From: Paenibacillus mucilaginosus 3016
GTDB lineage: Bacteria > Bacillota > Bacilli > Paenibacillales > NBRC-103111
Assembly (NCBI RefSeq): GCF_000250655.1
Contig: NC_016935.1
Span: 8,521,501 to 8,585,500, forward strand
DNA length: 64,000 nt
Direction: 5' to 3'
Position numbers and translations under genes: made by a program. Positions 50,765 through 60,527 of the stretch are shown here, in pieces (positions within the stretch are counted from its first letter, which is position 1; every line of letters starts with the position of its first letter). A model generated the notes under the pieces. It ran no database searches. It worked only from the letters and a program-made list of their open reading frames with translations, and was not told the origin of the DNA.

Positions 50765-51789
50765 CTAAGCCTTGAGCCGGGAAGCGATCCAATCGAAGGA
50801 CCGGCGGCCGCAGATTTCATGCTTGCCTTCGAAGACGTCCAGACCTATGGCATCCCCTGCCCCCAGTGATTGATACAGTTCCGCCAGCCCCTGATAGACC
50901 GCTTTGACCTGTTCGACAGGGAACAGGTGATCTTCCGTCCCCGCCTCGAGATACAGCTCCCTTGGGGCGATCAGCGCCAGCAGATCCGGCATTTCCGCTT
51001 CCGCCAGGATCCCCGGAATATAATTGTCGAGACAATGGCGTCTGTCCAGAATGCTCGTCTTATACGTATTGCTGTAACCCGTGATGACCGTCGCCTTCAT
51101 CCGGTCACGAGCGCCGCGGACAGCGAGGCCACCATCCCGCCGCCCGAGAAGCCGAAGCAGCCGATCCGCTGCCCGTCCACGTCGTCCCGGGTGAGCAGAT
51201 AATCCGCTGCCCGGCGGGCTTCCCACGCCCGCAGACCGGCAATCGTGCGGCCGGCCAGGAGCAGCGCAGCCCCGATCGGGAAACAGGAGTTCGAGCCGGG
51301 CTCGCCGTCCGCTTCCTGCCGGATGCGCCGGTCCCCGAAGCCGACGATCTCCGGCACGAGAACGACAAGCCCCCGCCGCGCCAGCTCCACTGCGAAGTTC
51401 CGGTGAATGCCCGGCGGGCCCGGGTTCAGCGTGCCGTCCGGCAGCAGGCCGACCGCTTCCCGGCTGCCATAGCCATGGCCGTGCCAGGCGAGCACCGCCG
51501 GCCGGCGGCCGGTGCGGGCTTCCTTCGGCAGGAGCAGATAAGCCGGAACCCGGAGTCCCTCCGCCGTGGAGTATTCGATCCGCTGCCGCGTGATGCCGTC
51601 CGCCATCTCTTCGCTCTCAAGAAGCTTCGGCTGCAGCGGCGCTTCCTCCTCTTCGAAGCGGCCCAGCAGATCCTGCAGCCGGCCCCGCAGACGCTCGCGC
51701 TCCGCCGCGGACGGCCCCTGCGATGCCGTCTTCCTCTGTTCTTCCAGCTTGCGGTAGAGTCTTTCCAAATAATCGTCCGGATGCCACAT
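50765..51789 (-). pseudogene. Alpha/beta-hydrolase (esterase-like) split by a one-base deletion
   Basis: From ATG 51789 (MWHPDDYLERLYRKLEEQRK; AGGAAGAG upstream) the frame runs through the oxyanion segment VLAWHGHGYGSREA and nucleophile GCFGFSGGGMVASL, then stops at 51097. A base missing near 51107 shifts the frame; the other frame continues DRMKATVITGYSNTYKTSIL, the acid in GTEDHLFP and the His in GKHEICG, to 50765. The catalytic triad is thus split between frames. The intact protein would be about 340 residues, similar to acetyl-xylan-esterase-like hydrolases. It could belong to the pectin island as a deacetylase. Confidence 0.85.
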
Positions 51790-51886
51790 GAAGCTCTTCC
51801 TCCCCATCGGTCATAACGTTCTCCACCCACCCGCATCGGCCGGTTCGTTTGTCCGGCTGCCTGCGGCGCAGTCTGCTGATAAAAGA

Positions 51887-51915
51887 GAGGCCCGCCCGCT
51901 AGCCGGGCCGGCCTC
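51887..51915 (-). terminator. Terminator at the end of the pectin island
   Basis: GAGGCC...GGCCTC with inner GCCCG...CGGGC pairing, followed on the minus strand by TCTCTTTTA, just after the GH28 stop. Confidence 0.8.
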
Positions 51916-51919
51916 CTGA

Positions 51920-53440
51920 TTACTTCGCGGCGGCCGGGTCGGCTTTCGCCAGATAAGGAGCCTGCCCCTTCTCTTCCCGGAAGCCGGATACTTCCACTTC
52001 GTCGGTATTCTTCATCGTGATGACCGGCGTATCCGCGTGGCGCTTCTTCATGCGCAGACCGTCGATCTCAATCTCGCGGCTGTCCTCGAGCAGCAGAGCC
52101 GGGCCCTGCCGGGTCTCCACCCGCACGTGATGGAGCTCGAGGCCCTGGACATGACGGCACAGGATGCCGTCGCCGGCCATGATCCGCTCTTCCCGCACCA
52201 TGTCGGGCTCTCCGCCCTCTTCAGCCGGATCGAGGGTCATCTCGAAGGTTACGTGACGCAGCGCGACATCCTCGATCGGCATCTCCGGCAGGCCGTAGAT
52301 GAAGCCGGCGGCCGCCCGGGCGTTCTTCGCCGTCACATCGCTGATCTGGATGTGGCGGATGACCGGCGTGCCTTCGGTGACCGGTACGGCCTCGGGGCTC
52401 GTCAGCAGCGGGTTGCTCTCGTCGATGCCGTGCTTGTAGAAAGCGTTGATCGCCAGCGGGCACAGCACATCCTCCATATAGATGTTGCTGATCCGCACGT
52501 TCTCCACGCCGCCGCCCCGCGCCCGGTTCGTCTTGATCCGGATGCCCCGGTCCGTACCGATGAAGATGCAGTTGGAGATCGTTACATTACGGATCCCGCC
52601 GGCCGTCTCGCTGCCGAGCACCACGCCGCCGTGGCCGTGCAGCATCGTGCAGTTCGTGACCGCTACGTTCTCCGTCGGCCGTCCGACCCGGCGGCCGTCC
52701 TCGTCAATGCCGGACTTCAGGCAGAGACAGTCATCCCCTACGTCGAAGTGGCAGTCGGAGATTCTCACATTGGAGCAGGAGTCCACGTCCAGGCCGTCCC
52801 CGTTCGGGGTCGTCGACGGGTTCTTGAATTTGACGCCGCGTAGGGACACATCGTCGCAGTAGACGAGGTGCGTATTCCAGAATGGTGAGTTCTGCAGGGT
52901 AATGCCCTCCAGTACCACCTCTTCGCAGTGCATGAGCTGCAGAAGCGGCGGACGCAGGAACTGCGTCTGCCATTCGACGATATTGCTTTTGACCGTATCG
53001 GTCAGCACCCGGTTGAGCTCCACCAGCTTCGGCAGATGCTCGGAGGCCGGTGCCGCGCCGCCTGCGCGGATAACGCGGTAGGCGTCCCACCAGGCTTGGC
53101 CCTGGCCCTCGATCACGCCTTCGCCCTTGATCGCCACCTGCTTCAGCCCATTGCCGTAGATGAGCGGCGAGTAGCCCCACATCTCGTAGCCGGACCAGCG
53201 GGTCTGCACCGGCGGGTACGCATCGAAGCGCGGGGTGAAACGCAGCACGGAGCCCGCCTCCAGCTGCAGTGTGATATGGCTTCGCAGCACAATCGGTCCC
53301 GTTACATAATCGCCGGCCGGTACGTAGACCGTCCCGCCTCCGCCTGCCGAGCAGGCTTCAATCGCAGCGGCAATGGCTGCCGTGTTGTCCTGCAGCCCGT
53401 CGCCCTGTGCACCGTAGCTTGTAATATCATAAATGGCCAT
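51920..53440 (-). CDS. Glycoside hydrolase family 28 (polygalacturonase-like)
   Basis: A 506-residue right-handed beta-helix enzyme that hydrolyses galacturonic-acid links. GH28 landmarks in order: NGDGLDVDSCSNV, GDDCLCLKSG (two catalytic Asp), GHGGVVLGSE and RGIRIKTN. The start MAIYDITSYGAQGDGLQDNT is the usual fold entry. No signal peptide, so it should act in the cytoplasm on imported oligosaccharides, as an exo-acting enzyme. Last gene of the minus-strand pectin series, 21 bases after GH105. Confidence 0.95.
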   Translation of the reverse strand: MAIYDITSYGAQGDGLQDNTAAIAAAIEACSAGGGGTVYVPAGDYVTGPIVLRSHITLQLEAGSVLRFTPRFDAYPPVQTRWSGYEMWGYSPLIYGNGLKQVAIKGEGVIEGQGQAWWDAYRVIRAGGAAPASEHLPKLVELNRVLTDTVKSNIVEWQTQFLRPPLLQLMHCEEVVLEGITLQNSPFWNTHLVYCDDVSLRGVKFKNPSTTPNGDGLDVDSCSNVRISDCHFDVGDDCLCLKSGIDEDGRRVGRPTENVAVTNCTMLHGHGGVVLGSETAGGIRNVTISNCIFIGTDRGIRIKTNRARGGGVENVRISNIYMEDVLCPLAINAFYKHGIDESNPLLTSPEAVPVTEGTPVIRHIQISDVTAKNARAAAGFIYGLPEMPIEDVALRHVTFEMTLDPAEEGGEPDMVREERIMAGDGILCRHVQGLELHHVRVETRQGPALLLEDSREIEIDGLRMKKRHADTPVITMKNTDEVEVSGFREEKGQAPYLAKADPAAAK

Positions 53441-53461
53441 CGCTTCTCGTCCCGCTCCTCT

Positions 53462-54583
53462 CTATTTCTGCAGACCCTGCAGCTTCTGCATCTCGGCGCA
53501 CGCCAGAATGAACGCGCCGACGCCGTGCAGATCGTTCTCGCTGACAGGCCGCGTCACGTAGTTGGTGTAATCGCCGGCCGACGTGCCGATGCAGATCTCC
53601 GGCACGACAAGACCGAACTCATCCGTACGGGTGCGCCCGATCAGGCCTTGGTAGGCCCGCTCGGCCGCTGCCCGGCACTCTTCGCCTACGGCTCCATAAC
53701 GGATCGCCTTGGCAATCGTATAGATGAACAGCGAGGTGCAGGAGGTCTCGAGCCAGTTGTCGGCTTCCGATCCCTTATCGACCACCTGATACCACAGGCC
53801 GGTCGCGCTGTCCTGATAACGGATCAGCGCCTCCACGAACGGCCTCAGCGCCGCCTTCACCACTTCACGGCCCGGATGCTCCGGCGGAAGTTCATCGAGG
53901 AAATCGGCGAGCGCCATCCCGTACCAGCCGAGGGACCGTCCCCAGAACTCCGGCGAGCAGCCGGTTTCCTCGTCCGCCCACGGGAAGCTCCGGCTCTCGT
54001 CCCATGCATGGAACAGGAGCCCGGTCCGCTCATCCGTCATGTGCCTGCGCATCAGGCTCTCCTGATAAAGCACCATGTCGAAGAGGTCCGCTTCACCAAA
54101 ATACCGCGCATACTGCATGGCGAAGACGCCGCCCATATACAGGCCGTCCAGCCACATCTGGTAAGGATACTTGTCCTTGTGCCAGAAGCCGCCCTCGGAT
54201 GTGCGGTTCAGCGTATGGAACATGCCCCGCAGCTTGGCCGCGGCGATCCGGTAGCGCTCCTCGCCGAACTCCGCATGAAGCGGGAAGAGCAGCAGTCCCG
54301 GCATCATCGCGTCAAGCTCGTCGCGGGCAAACTTGAAGCTGCCGTATTCGTCGATCAGCTTGTCGACATACTCCTTCGCATAGACCAGATATGCCTCATT
54401 ACCTGTCGCTTCCCACACCTTCAGCATACCGTACAGGAAGATCCCTTGATGATAGTGCCAGCGGCCCTCCGGCGGTAGCTGCTCCGGCCGGTATTTGGCC
54501 ATCAGCGCATCACAGGAGGCCTGGGCCCAGTCGATCGGGTTCTTCAGCGCAGCAGCGGCGGCATTCGATTCGATTCCGTTCAT
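53462..54583 (-). CDS. GH105 unsaturated rhamnogalacturonyl hydrolase (YteR/YesR-like)
   Basis: A 373-residue alpha/alpha-six-barrel enzyme. It removes the unsaturated galacturonyl residue left by pectin lyases by hydrating the double bond. Catalytic Asp in YQMWLDGLYMGGVFA (YteR Asp143 equivalent); also HYHQGIFLYGMLK, FWGRSLGWYGMALAD and NDLHGVGAFILA. No signal peptide. AAAGGGG precedes the ATG. Same operon direction as its neighbours. Confidence 0.95.
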   Translation of the reverse strand: MNGIESNAAAAALKNPIDWAQASCDALMAKYRPEQLPPEGRWHYHQGIFLYGMLKVWEATGNEAYLVYAKEYVDKLIDEYGSFKFARDELDAMMPGLLLFPLHAEFGEERYRIAAAKLRGMFHTLNRTSEGGFWHKDKYPYQMWLDGLYMGGVFAMQYARYFGEADLFDMVLYQESLMRRHMTDERTGLLFHAWDESRSFPWADEETGCSPEFWGRSLGWYGMALADFLDELPPEHPGREVVKAALRPFVEALIRYQDSATGLWYQVVDKGSEADNWLETSCTSLFIYTIAKAIRYGAVGEECRAAAERAYQGLIGRTRTDEFGLVVPEICIGTSAGDYTNYVTRPVSENDLHGVGAFILACAEMQKLQGLQK

Positions 54584-54647
54584 GAATGGGATACCCCTTT
54601 CCTAAGATTGTCACTCGATTTTCAACTCCAGCGCCGGCTCCGCCCTT

Positions 54648-55880
54648 CTATCCGGCAGCCGACACCCGTGCCGCAGCCGGCGGATCGGTTAACCGGGCGA
54701 TCCACAGCTGCGAGGCCATCACCGCCACCAGCACCCACGGCATCCAAGCCTGCGCCTGCGGACCGGAGAACATCATGAAGATCAGCACACCCAGCGCGCG
54801 GCCCATATTGATCGCCGTCTCCCTCATGACCACGGCCTCGATCCGGTAGTGCCCGCCAAGCGGCAGCCCGCTGCTCAGGTCGTAGTAATGCGCCGTGAAG
54901 GCATTGCCCTGCAGCGGCTTCACCCACGAGTACACCGCCATGAAGAGGACGACCGTCCACAGCTGCAGCCCCCACAGGAGCGGCAGCGAGGAGAGCACGA
55001 AGCCCAAGGCCGCTTGCGTCAGGTACGTCCGGGTTCCCTCCGTCCGGGCCTTCCTGGCCAGCAGATAAGATGAGAGCACCGCAAGTCCGGTGAAGCCCAC
55101 GTTCATATAGCCTACGAACGATTCCTCCGGCAGCGCCTGGTAGAGGATAATCGACGGCACATAGGCCATGATCCCCTGCGGCAGTCCGGCGACGAACCAG
55201 CCGGCCAGGGCCCGTCCGTAGGAGGGGTGCTTGCGCACCATGAGACCCGTATATCTCAAATAGTAGGTTTTGTGATGCATCGGCGCCGGCTTCAGCTTCA
55301 GGGACAGCAGCGATGCGGCCAGGAAGAGCGCGAACGCCAGAGAGTAAATGACGGTATATCCGTGCAGCGCATCGAACCGGGAGATCAGGATTCCAGCGAG
55401 CGCCGGACCGGCCAGCATCGCGCTGTTCGTGATGATTTGATTGAAGCCGATATACTTATGCCGGCTGCCGCTTTTCGTCACATCATAGATCATCGTAAAG
55501 TGACCGAGCCAATAGAACGCCGTAGAGACCCCCTTCATCAGGGCGAAGAGGACATAATAATCGACCATGCTTTCCCTGGCCACGAGGATCATCAGGTAGA
55601 ACAGCGCCGTCAGGAAAATGCCCATCCGGTAGGCGAGCAGGCGGTCCTTCTGCTTGGCGATCCGGCCGATATAGATGGTGGCCAGCGGAGCAGAGATCAG
55701 TGTGATGAGATTGAACGCCCCGTTGATCCAGAGGTCGTTCGTTAATCTCCAGAGATACAGGTTGACGAAAATGACCGACAGCGCATTCGCGAACTGGTAG
55801 ATGCCGTGGTTGATCTGGGTGAGCTTGGCCTGGGAGAGGCCCCCGCTGCCGGAGGCCTCTCTGCTATGCGCTTTGTCCAT
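54648..55880 (-). CDS. MFS transporter of the pectin island
   Basis: A 410-residue major-facilitator protein with about twelve helices. It begins LTQINHGIYQFANALSVIFV and has loop motifs YIGRIAKQKDRLLAYRMG and KAGTEG-like basic loops between halves. It starts six bases after the stop of the preceding gene and has only a weak ribosome site, so it is probably translationally coupled. Position suggests export or uptake of a sugar or sugar acid; the substrate is unknown. Confidence 0.85.
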   Translation of the reverse strand: MDKAHSREASGSGGLSQAKLTQINHGIYQFANALSVIFVNLYLWRLTNDLWINGAFNLITLISAPLATIYIGRIAKQKDRLLAYRMGIFLTALFYLMILVARESMVDYYVLFALMKGVSTAFYWLGHFTMIYDVTKSGSRHKYIGFNQIITNSAMLAGPALAGILISRFDALHGYTVIYSLAFALFLAASLLSLKLKPAPMHHKTYYLRYTGLMVRKHPSYGRALAGWFVAGLPQGIMAYVPSIILYQALPEESFVGYMNVGFTGLAVLSSYLLARKARTEGTRTYLTQAALGFVLSSLPLLWGLQLWTVVLFMAVYSWVKPLQGNAFTAHYYDLSSGLPLGGHYRIEAVVMRETAINMGRALGVLIFMMFSGPQAQAWMPWVLVAVMASQLWIARLTDPPAAARVSAAG

Positions 55881-55886
55881 GGTCTG

Positions 55887-57008
55887 CTACCGTACAGCCC
55901 CGTACTTTGCGAAGAGCCCTTCGGGCAGCTCGAGCGGCGGAACAGGCAGACCGGCCAGCTCATAGCAGAGCCAGCGGATCAGGATCGCCTGGGTTCCGGC
56001 ATTCATGTCTCCCTCTGCGAGACCGAGTCCCAGATGAACGGCCTTCGGCATATCCGGGTAGAACTCGTTCGCCTTCACCTGGGCGACGTTCGGCGCGGTC
56101 GGCGAATGCCCGAGCTCCCGGGAGAAGCCCCCGTCCGCCTGCTTCAGCCGCTTCATGTTGGCGAGCGTAATCTCGGTGATCTCCCGCATTTCCTCCGGCG
56201 GGATCGCCAGCTTCATGGAGTGAAGCAGGTTGATCGGGTTGCGGATGTAGCACATGTCGAACGCCTCTTCGGTCCGCAGACAGCGGAGGATGCTGGCGTA
56301 CATCTCCCGCACTCTCGGCATCGGCACCCCGAAGCGGTTGTAGAAGGTGTGCAGCTTGAACGTGCCGGAGATCTGCACATAGAGCGAGCCCTCGCCCCAC
56401 AATCCGCTCTCGCGGTCCTGGATCCGCTCGAAGAAGCCGAAGGCTTCCTGCAGATACGGTGCACGCTCGGCCTCGTTCATCTGGAAGATATACGGCGCCG
56501 AGTTGCAGAGCCGGTCGCAGCCGCGCCACGAGTTGACGAGCTCGATGCTCTCGAGCCAGCGGGCATACGTCTCGGGCGTCGCCATATAATCCGGTGCGGC
56601 GCTCGAGCGGCCCGGCAGCGGATACAGGGGCTCCGCCCCCAGCTTAGCCAGGGCATGCGAGCTGTATCCGATCGCCCGGCCGACCATCACTTCGTCATCC
56701 TTCATGTTCGGGTCCGCATCATAGAAATAGCCTGTCGGATCCTGCTTGCTCTGATAGAACCGGACCGCTGCTGCCTTCAGCTCCGGATCCCAGCCCTCGA
56801 GCAGGCCTACCCGTTCCATAATATTGATCGCCTGGGAGGTGGATTCGATATCCGGCGTGAACCGGCCGCTCTCCTTGGAACTGCGGGCGTAGAAGAAGCC
56901 TCCCGTTGCCGGATCATACTGCTCCTCCAGCCACTCGAAGAATGCTCCGAACTGGCCGTCCATTTCCTTCAAGAGCTGGGTCGTTTCCTCGCGTGCTGAC
57001 TTCATCAT
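55887..57008 (-). CDS. Alpha/alpha-barrel protein, unassigned enzyme of the pectin island
   Basis: A 373-residue protein with GGAAGGGG ahead of two adjacent ATG codons. Repeats of the kind DPATGGFFYARSS, DPTGYFYDADPN, DRESGLWGEGSLYV and KQADGGFSRELGHS mark a helical toroid as in terpene-cyclase-like and polysaccharide-lyase alpha/alpha barrels. Possible catalytic residues include the His/Tyr in TFKLHTFYNRFGVPMP and the CDRLCNSAPY loop. No signal peptide. It matches no carbohydrate-enzyme family I can name, yet sits between GH43 and the MFS gene, so a role on a pectin fragment is likely. Confidence 0.78.
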   Translation of the reverse strand: MMKSAREETTQLLKEMDGQFGAFFEWLEEQYDPATGGFFYARSSKESGRFTPDIESTSQAINIMERVGLLEGWDPELKAAAVRFYQSKQDPTGYFYDADPNMKDDEVMVGRAIGYSSHALAKLGAEPLYPLPGRSSAAPDYMATPETYARWLESIELVNSWRGCDRLCNSAPYIFQMNEAERAPYLQEAFGFFERIQDRESGLWGEGSLYVQISGTFKLHTFYNRFGVPMPRVREMYASILRCLRTEEAFDMCYIRNPINLLHSMKLAIPPEEMREITEITLANMKRLKQADGGFSRELGHSPTAPNVAQVKANEFYPDMPKAVHLGLGLAEGDMNAGTQAILIRWLCYELAGLPVPPLELPEGLFAKYGAVR

Positions 57009-57063
57009 CTTTTGTTCCCCTTCCCGTAGAGGCTCTGGTAAGTAAACCCGAAGTGCGCCTTAA

Positions 57064-57088
57064 GCAGGCGCCCGTAAGGGGCGCCTGC
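57064..57088 (-). promoter_or_regulatory. Intercistronic hairpin before the alpha/alpha-barrel gene
   Basis: GCAGGCGCCC and GGGCGCCTGC, 10-bp perfect stem, within 25 bases after the GH43 frame. Without a T run it may stabilise upstream RNA or lower downstream expression. Confidence 0.55.
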
Positions 57089-57089
57089 C

Positions 57090-58535
57090 TTACAGCGGTC
57101 TGTAGACAAAATCGGTAAACGTGACGTTCCCTTCCCCTGCCGCGTCCAAGCCGATGCGGAGGCTGAGGAAGCCGCCCAAGGTGTTGTGATGAAGACCGGA
57201 GGCTTCCACCACCTTGTCATATTTGCTCCATGCCGTGCCGTCCGTGCTGAAATAGAAGGACACGGTGTTCTCACGGTTGCGGATCTTGAGATAGACAGGT
57301 GTCTCCGGGCAGGGCATCGCCCCGTAGTTCTTGAACGACCGGAAATGCCGTACGCCCTTGGACGAAGCCCCGATCCCGAGGTAATGGGCATCATTGTAGT
57401 AGAGCATGAGCCTGCCTTCCGCATCGCCCTGCACCGTAACCTTCACCTGCACTTCGTAGCTCTCATGGCCGGCCATATAGAGCAGCGGGGACCCTTCGGT
57501 CCTGCCGTCCCCCACCAGGCCATCGGCTCCGGGATGGAACCGCTTCTGCGGCAGATGCCCGCTGCACTGCCAGTGCAGCCCGATCTCCCCGCCGCGCAGC
57601 CCGTCCTCGGTCGGCCAGCCGTGAGGACCGGCCGCCCCCGGCGGCTTGGCGATGGAGAGGTGCGAGGCAATGTCCGGCTGGATCGTGAACCAGCCGTCCG
57701 GCGTCCACTCCACCGGCTCCAGCATCGTTACCCGGCCCAGGGTATGCAGTCCCTTCTCATAGGCATGATAGACCATCCACCATTCGCCTTCGGGCGTATC
57801 AACCAGGGTTCCGTGCCCCTTCGACCACCAGCGGTCCTTCTTGGAGGCCGCACGGACGATCGGGTTGTAGGGGGAATGCTCCCAAGGGCCGAAGGGCGAT
57901 ACGGCACGGGACGAGACGACCATATGGCCCGTCGCCGGACCGGCCGTGCCCCCGACGGCCACGGTCAGGTAGTAATAACCGTTGCGGTACGTGATCTTGG
58001 GTCCCTCGAGCGAGTAAGCCTCGACTTCCCAATCCTCGGGATATTTCCATCCGTCGTAGACATGCTGCGGCTCTCCGATGACGGACAGCCCGTCATCCGC
58101 CAGGCGAACCAGTTCGCCGCCCGACATCACCAGATACCGCTCGCCTTCCGGCGTGACCAGATGCCCGGGGTCGATCCCCTTGATTTTCAGGTCGACGGGC
58201 TTGCTCCAGGGCCCTTCGGGAGAAGAGGCCGTGATGACCCAGTTCGTGCGGTTCGCCGGGAAATAGATGTAGAACAGACCCTGGTAGTGAATGAATTCCG
58301 GCGCCCACACATCCCCGACATTCTCATGAAGGGCCGCACCGATCGGACTCCAGTGAATGAGATCCTTCGAATGCCAGATGATCAAGCCCGGCAGGGCATG
58401 GTATGACGTATGCGTCATATAATAATCGGTGCCGACCCGTACAATCGACGGGTCGGCATAGTTGCCGCGGAGCACGGGATTGAGATACATCCCATTCCCG
58501 AGATCCGCGGAGAGTGATTTGGTTACAACGTTCAT
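57090..58535 (-). CDS. Glycoside hydrolase family 43
   Basis: A 481-residue five-bladed beta-propeller enzyme, probably an arabinofuranosidase, xylosidase or galactosidase acting on pectin side chains. Catalytic residues: Asp in NYADPSIVR (base), Asp in GIDPGHLV (pKa modulator), Glu in YSLEGPKITY (acid). A C-terminal beta-sandwich (about 330-481, YLKIRNRENTVSFYFSTDGT) resembles a DUF1349/GH43_C2 domain. No signal peptide. GGGAGG upstream, 11 bases from the ATG. Confidence 0.94.
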   Translation of the reverse strand: MNVVTKSLSADLGNGMYLNPVLRGNYADPSIVRVGTDYYMTHTSYHALPGLIIWHSKDLIHWSPIGAALHENVGDVWAPEFIHYQGLFYIYFPANRTNWVITASSPEGPWSKPVDLKIKGIDPGHLVTPEGERYLVMSGGELVRLADDGLSVIGEPQHVYDGWKYPEDWEVEAYSLEGPKITYRNGYYYLTVAVGGTAGPATGHMVVSSRAVSPFGPWEHSPYNPIVRAASKKDRWWSKGHGTLVDTPEGEWWMVYHAYEKGLHTLGRVTMLEPVEWTPDGWFTIQPDIASHLSIAKPPGAAGPHGWPTEDGLRGGEIGLHWQCSGHLPQKRFHPGADGLVGDGRTEGSPLLYMAGHESYEVQVKVTVQGDAEGRLMLYYNDAHYLGIGASSKGVRHFRSFKNYGAMPCPETPVYLKIRNRENTVSFYFSTDGTAWSKYDKVVEASGLHHNTLGGFLSLRIGLDAAGEGNVTFTDFVYRPL

Positions 58536-58557
58536 AAGTCAGACAGCCTCCCAGCCA

Positions 58558-59439
58558 TTAACCTTTGATCGATCCGAGCAGCGCTCCTTTGGCGAAGTGC
58601 TTCTGAAGGAACGGGTAGACAAGCAGGATCGGAAGAGTCGCTACCACGATAACCGCCATCTTCACCGTCTGCTCCGGAGGAGCGGTGAAGCCGTCGCCGA
58701 GATCCGACGTATCGGCGCTCATGCCGCTGGCCAGGATGACGATCTGGCGCAGAATGACCTGCACCGGCCACTTGGTGGAATCATTGAGATACAGGATGGC
58801 CTGCTGATACGTGTTCCAGTAAGTAACCGCGTAGAACAGGGAGATCGTTGCGATCGCCGCCATGGAGAGCGGAATCACAATACGGAACAGGATGCCCCAG
58901 TCGCTGCAGCCGTCGATCTTCGCGGACTCTTCGAGGCCGTCCGGCAGGTTCTGGAAGAAGTTGCGCATGATGATCAGGTTGAAGGCGTTAATCGCACCAG
59001 GGATGATCAGCGACGCATAAGAGTCGATCAGGCCCATTTCTTTGACCACGAGGAACGTTGGAATCATGCCGCCGCTGAACAGCATCGTGAAGACAACCAT
59101 GAACATGATCGGCCCGCGGCCGTCCAAGTCGCGCCGTGCCAGTCCGTAAGCCATCAGCGAAGTAAGGAACATACTCACGAAAGTACCGACCGCCGTTACG
59201 CCGATAGAAACACCCATGGCTTTGAAGAGCGTATTGGTTGAAAGAATATACCGGTAGGCATCCAGCGAGAAGACCGTCGGGATAAGAACGAACTGCTTCT
59301 CCGCCAGCTCCTGCACCGTGGTGAACGAACCGGCAATGACGTGGACGAAAGGCAGAATGGTAATCAGACCGACGAGGGCCAGAAGGGTGTAGTTGACGGC
59401 ATCGAACACGCGGCTGCCGAAGGATTTATCTTGGTTCAT
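58558..59439 (-). CDS. Sugar ABC transporter permease (LplC/YtcP-like)
   Basis: A 293-residue inner-membrane permease, CUT1 family, six helices. The EAA loop reads EESAKIDGCSDWGILFRIVI. GGAGGAG precedes the ATG. It pairs with the permease encoded just upstream and the lipoprotein before that. The island has no ATPase gene, so a shared MsmX/MsmK-type ATPase elsewhere is expected. Substrate by context: pectin or rhamnogalacturonan oligosaccharides. Confidence 0.95.
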   Translation of the reverse strand: MNQDKSFGSRVFDAVNYTLLALVGLITILPFVHVIAGSFTTVQELAEKQFVLIPTVFSLDAYRYILSTNTLFKAMGVSIGVTAVGTFVSMFLTSLMAYGLARRDLDGRGPIMFMVVFTMLFSGGMIPTFLVVKEMGLIDSYASLIIPGAINAFNLIIMRNFFQNLPDGLEESAKIDGCSDWGILFRIVIPLSMAAIATISLFYAVTYWNTYQQAILYLNDSTKWPVQVILRQIVILASGMSADTSDLGDGFTAPPEQTVKMAVIVVATLPILLVYPFLQKHFAKGALLGSIKG

Positions 59440-59469
59440 AGAGGTGTCTCCTCCGTTCTCTCAGAGTTT

Positions 59470-60426
59470 TTAGTAGATGCCGTCTTCGCCGGCTTTCTTC
59501 GCGAGCCAGTTTGCTGCCATGACCAGCATCAGGCCGACAACCGACTTGAAGAATCCGATGGCGGTCGAGAAGCTGTACTGCCCCTGCTTCAGACCTGCGG
59601 TGTAGACGTACGTATCGAAAATTTCCGCCACTTCACGGTTCATCGAGTTCAGGAGCAGGTAGATGTGCTCGAAGCCGAGCTCCAGAACGTCACCGATCTT
59701 GAGGATGAGCAGGGTCATGATGACGCTGCGTACGGACGGAAGCGTAATATGCCAGATTTGGCGGAACCGGCCGGCGCCGTCCATGCGGGCGGCTTCGTAC
59801 AGGCCCGGGTCGATCGCGGCCATGGCCGCAAGGTAGATGATCGTCCCCCATCCGGCTTCACGCCAGATCACCTGCAGAATGTACATCGGGCGGAACCATT
59901 CGTTGCTGAGCAGGAAGTTGATTTTTTCAAAGCCCATCATCACCAGAATTTCATTGATGAGACCGCGGTCCATCGAGAGCATGACGAACGTGATCGACAC
60001 GATGATAACCCAGGACATGAAGTGTGGCACGTAGACAAGGGTCTGGACCCATTTCTTGAACATCGCATGACGCACTTCATTGAGCATCAGGGCGAGAATA
60101 ATCGGTACCGGGAAGTAGAACAGCAGGTTCATCCCGAAGAGCAGCAGCGTATTGCGCAGAATCGTAAAGAACATATCGTCGGAGAACAGCCGCTCGAAGT
60201 GCTCGAAGCCTACGAAGGGGCTTCCTGTAATGCCGAGATACGGTTTATAGTCCTGGAATGCGATGATAAGGCCCCACATCGGGACATACTTGAAGATAAG
60301 GAAGAACAGAAGTCCGGGCAAAATCATGAGGTAAATGGCGCGGTTTTTCAGCATGCGTTTGAACAGTCCGGATTCGTTGCCCCGCTTCTTGGCGATGGCG
60401 TTTGACTTGGCTGCAACTTGATTCAT
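59470..60426 (-). CDS. Sugar ABC transporter permease (LplB/YteP-like)
   Basis: A 318-residue permease. Start at 60426 (MNQVAAKSNAIAKKRGNESG) has AGGAGAGGAG upstream. Six helices with the EAA loop YEAARMDGAGRFRQIWHITL. The sequence LPGLLFFLIFKYVPMWGLII is typical of the LplB group. Forms the membrane channel with the LplC-like partner. Confidence 0.95.
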   Translation of the reverse strand: MNQVAAKSNAIAKKRGNESGLFKRMLKNRAIYLMILPGLLFFLIFKYVPMWGLIIAFQDYKPYLGITGSPFVGFEHFERLFSDDMFFTILRNTLLLFGMNLLFYFPVPIILALMLNEVRHAMFKKWVQTLVYVPHFMSWVIIVSITFVMLSMDRGLINEILVMMGFEKINFLLSNEWFRPMYILQVIWREAGWGTIIYLAAMAAIDPGLYEAARMDGAGRFRQIWHITLPSVRSVIMTLLILKIGDVLELGFEHIYLLLNSMNREVAEIFDTYVYTAGLKQGQYSFSTAIGFFKSVVGLMLVMAANWLAKKAGEDGIY

Positions 60427-60527
60427 GACTCGCACTCCTCTCCTGGTAGTAGGGGGGCGCCCGGAGGAAACCTGCAGGCCGCCCGGCATGTCCTACTGTC
60501 TCTATAGTTGATTTATGTGATTTATGG

